A DNA stretch of 8,235 nucleotides from Acidimicrobiia bacterium UBA6912 (GTDB lineage: Bacteria > Actinomycetota > Acidimicrobiia > Spongiisociales > UBA5794): positions 1 through 8,235 of the forward strand of contig DKBA01000016.1 of assembly GCA_002450985.1 (NCBI GenBank). Direction: 5' to 3'. Below, one piece after another: positions 6,789-8,235 of the stretch; position 1 is the stretch's first letter, and every line of letters begins with the position of its first letter. Position numbers and translations under genes: made by a program. Under the pieces are notes generated by a model. The model was not told the DNA's origin. It was given only the letters and a program-made list of their open reading frames with translations, and did not search any database.

Positions 6789-7203
6789 CACCGCTGCGAT
6801 GGCTCGCAATCCGCGCACGCTGATCGGTTGGATCGTGACTGCCATCCTCACGGTCGTCGTCGTCGCCGGCTTCGTGATCGGCAGTCCTCGACAAGAGGAC
6901 CGCATCGCCAGACTCGGTTCCTCGATCAAGTGTCCGGTGTGCCAGGGTGAGGCGATCATCGACTCCCCGTCACCTACGGCCAAGGCCATGATGGAGGTGC
7001 TGGAGGAGAAGGTCGCCGCCGGGGAGACGGATGGGCAGATCGTCTCGTACTTCCGGGCCAGGTTCGGCGAGGCCATTCTCCTCGATCCGCCGTTCGCAGG
7101 GAAGACACTCGTCGTGTGGCTGCTTCCGGTCGCCGCGGTGATCGGTGGGGTGTGGATGATCCTGTCTCGGCGCCGCTCCACCAGGACTCCGGTGGTGAAG
7201 TGA
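6781..7203 (+). CDS. ccmH: CcmH (CcmL/NrfF-type) apocytochrome c thiol reductase
   Basis: This 140-residue membrane protein keeps apocytochrome CXXCH cysteines reduced so that CcmF can attach haem. It has an N-terminal helix at about 14-34, the redox motif IKCPVCQ with C51 and C54 (family consensus LRCPVCQ), the helical segment ending in SYFRARFGEAILLDPP, which is the other family signature, and a second helix at about 107-128 followed by basic SRRRS. The active-site domain therefore faces outside. Length fits the short stand-alone form rather than the 350-residue E. coli CcmH, which also includes CcmI. The start is TTG at 6781, overlapping the ccmF stop; a start at ATG 6799 would remove only six residues. 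The stop TGA at 7201-7203 shares its A with the ATG of ccmI. Confidence 0.93.
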   Translation: MADTAAMARNPRTLIGWIVTAILTVVVVAGFVIGSPRQEDRIARLGSSIKCPVCQGEAIIDSPSPTAKAMMEVLEEKVAAGETDGQIVSYFRARFGEAILLDPPFAGKTLVVWLLPVAAVIGGVWMILSRRRSTRTPVVK

Positions 7204-8027
7204 TGGGTGGCGACCGCGGCCGGCTCGTCGAACGCCGTGACCTGGTCAGCCGCGACCTCGAGGAGCTCGATGCTCAGGTGGACGTCGGCGAGATCGCCCC
7301 GGAGACCGCAGACCGGTTGCGCGCCGCATATCGGGCGGAGCTCGACTCCATCGATGCACGACTGAGCGACACGGCCGAGCCCGATCCCGAACCCGCGGAG
7401 GAGGCGACGCCTCCGGCCGGCGCCGTGGCAGACGGAACACGGCGGCGCCGCTCGCCGCGTGCCGTGCTGCTGTGGTCGCTCCTCGCCATGGGTGTGCTCA
7501 CCGTTGCCATAGCCCTCGCCGCTCGTGGCACCGCATCCGAGGACGTCGGACCGGCCGTCGCGTCTGGTCCCGGCGACCTCACCGTCGATCCGGCCACCGT
7601 CAGCAACGAGCAACTGGAAGCCGTCATCGCTGCCAACCCCGACATCATCGCCATGCGCGTCGCGCTCGCCAACCGGTACTTCGAGGCGGAGGATTACAGC
7701 GCCGCACTCGACCACTACCTGTACATCGCCGAGAACGCCAGCGATCCCATGCACGAGAGTCAGGCCCTCGCCCGGATCGGCTGGATGGCCTACGTGACGG
7801 ACCTGCCGCAGGAGGCCGAGCAGTACATCCAAGCCAGCCTGCGCATCGAACCGGCGAACGCAGAGGCGACGTTGTTCCTCGGATTCGTCACGCTCTACGG
7901 CCTCGGTGATGCCGAGGCCGCCGTCCCTCAGCTGGAGGCTGCGTTGGAGCTCAGCAATCTCTCCTCCGACGTCGTCGGGCAACTCGAGGCCGCACTCGAA
8001 GAAGCCCGGTCGGGTGCCACACCATGA
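7203..8027 (+). CDS. ccmI: CcmI-like TPR protein, apocytochrome c chaperone
   Basis: This 274-residue protein should hold apocytochromes for the CcmF/CcmH haem ligation complex. Residues 1-55 are charged and helical (DLEELDAQVDVGEIAPETADRLR), matching the cytoplasmic loop of CcmI with its GEI turn. An acidic, proline-rich linker (about 57-77) and basic RRRRSPR precede one membrane helix at about 87-107. The outside part (about 128-270) is made of TPR-like helical pairs, for example NPDIIAMRVALANRYFEAED and the SLRIEPANAEATLFLG segment. Canonical CcmI starts with another membrane helix, which is missing here. The start ATG 7203 overlaps the ccmH stop (TGATG), and the stop overlaps the next start (ATGA), so translation is coupled. 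The frame is open further upstream, but that part lies inside ccmH and is not expected to be translated. TPR sequence is variable, so naming rests on both context and the N-terminal region. Confidence 0.85.
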   Translation: MGGDRGRLVERRDLVSRDLEELDAQVDVGEIAPETADRLRAAYRAELDSIDARLSDTAEPDPEPAEEATPPAGAVADGTRRRRSPRAVLLWSLLAMGVLTVAIALAARGTASEDVGPAVASGPGDLTVDPATVSNEQLEAVIAANPDIIAMRVALANRYFEAEDYSAALDHYLYIAENASDPMHESQALARIGWMAYVTDLPQEAEQYIQASLRIEPANAEATLFLGFVTLYGLGDAEAAVPQLEAALELSNLSSDVVGQLEAALEEARSGATP

Positions 8028-8235
8028 CGGACACCGCCTTCGAAGAGTCGACACCGCGCCGCAGGGTGCGGGGCCGGGCGACATGGTTCGCCATCATGGG
8101 CATCCTGCTCGTCGTGGTCGTCATGGGGTACGTGTTCACCGGCCGGTTCGGCCACGACCCCCGTCTCGTCGATTCTCCCCTCATCGGTCAGCCTTTCCCA
8201 GACCTCACGCTCAGCTACCTCGAGCAGGACGGGGA
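8024..8235 (+). CDS. ccmG: CcmG/DsbE thioredoxin-like protein, N-terminal part (cut by window end)
   Basis: Only the first 70 residues are present. A basic start (PRRRVRGR) is followed by one membrane helix at about 20-39 and then by DSPLIGQPFPDLTLSYL, which closely matches the LIGKPAPxFxL entry strand of CcmG/DsbE proteins. These are membrane-anchored thioredoxins that supply reductant to CcmH or apocytochrome c; the CXXC active site would lie past the window edge. The ATG overlaps the ccmI stop as ATGA. Its place directly after ccmH and ccmI supports the call; ResA-type thioredoxins share this start and are the main alternative. Confidence 0.85.
   Translation, partial: MTDTAFEESTPRRRVRGRATWFAIMGILLVVVVMGYVFTGRFGHDPRLVDSPLIGQPFPDLTLSYLEQDG

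Noticed and set aside
5799..8084. A 761-residue open frame on the minus strand opposite ccmF, ccmH and ccmI
   Set aside because: It is rich in Arg, Pro, Gly and His with no domain or motif, and it lies opposite four well-recognised genes; long antisense frames are common in GC-rich coding DNA.
1..8235. CRISPR arrays, tRNA or rRNA genes, insertion sequences and attachment sites
   Set aside because: I saw no repeated spacer pattern, no tRNA-like cloverleaf, no transposase or integrase, and no long terminal repeats on either strand.

Overview
This is a GC-rich bacterial window with GTG and TTG starts next to ATG, tightly overlapping genes and strong Shine-Dalgarno sites. It encodes most of a cytochrome bc-type complex and part of a System I (Ccm) cytochrome c maturation pathway. 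The gene content, a Tat-like Rieske anchor, a split cytochrome b and System I maturation together would fit a deep-branching actinobacterium (for example Acidimicrobiia) or a relative. That taxonomic guess is inference from memory of families, not a database result.

Layout. Positions 58-1026 (+) hold a zinc-free MDR-family quinone oxidoreductase/alcohol dehydrogenase, which converges on the next operon. Positions 4420 down to 1108 (-) hold a three-gene operon in the order Rieske protein, cytochrome b6-like protein, subunit IV-cytochrome c fusion. This is the Bacillus-style qcrABC order. The last protein is remarkable: after its three-helix, PEWY-containing subunit IV domain it carries seven CXXCH haem-c sites instead of the usual one. 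Positions 4421-4766 are a 346-base divergent control region. Positions 4767-8235 (+) hold ccmF, ccmH, ccmI and the start of ccmG, all overlapping by a few bases; ccmG is cut by the window end.

How they work together. QcrA, QcrB and QcrC would oxidise (mena)quinol at the membrane and pass electrons through the Rieske cluster to an extracytoplasmic chain of up to seven c haems fused to the complex. CcmF/H/I/G reduce apocytochrome CXXCH cysteines and attach haem on the same side of the membrane, so the divergent cluster serves the haem-rich neighbour. No separate cytochrome c1, no terminal oxidase and no ccmA-E genes lie in the window.

The main points for a second look are the heptahaem fusion, its second haem domain without any methionine ligand, its differently built seventh domain, the Rieske residues that predict a low potential, the b6-type histidine spacing without the haem-c(n) cysteine, and a CcmI that begins without its usual first membrane helix.
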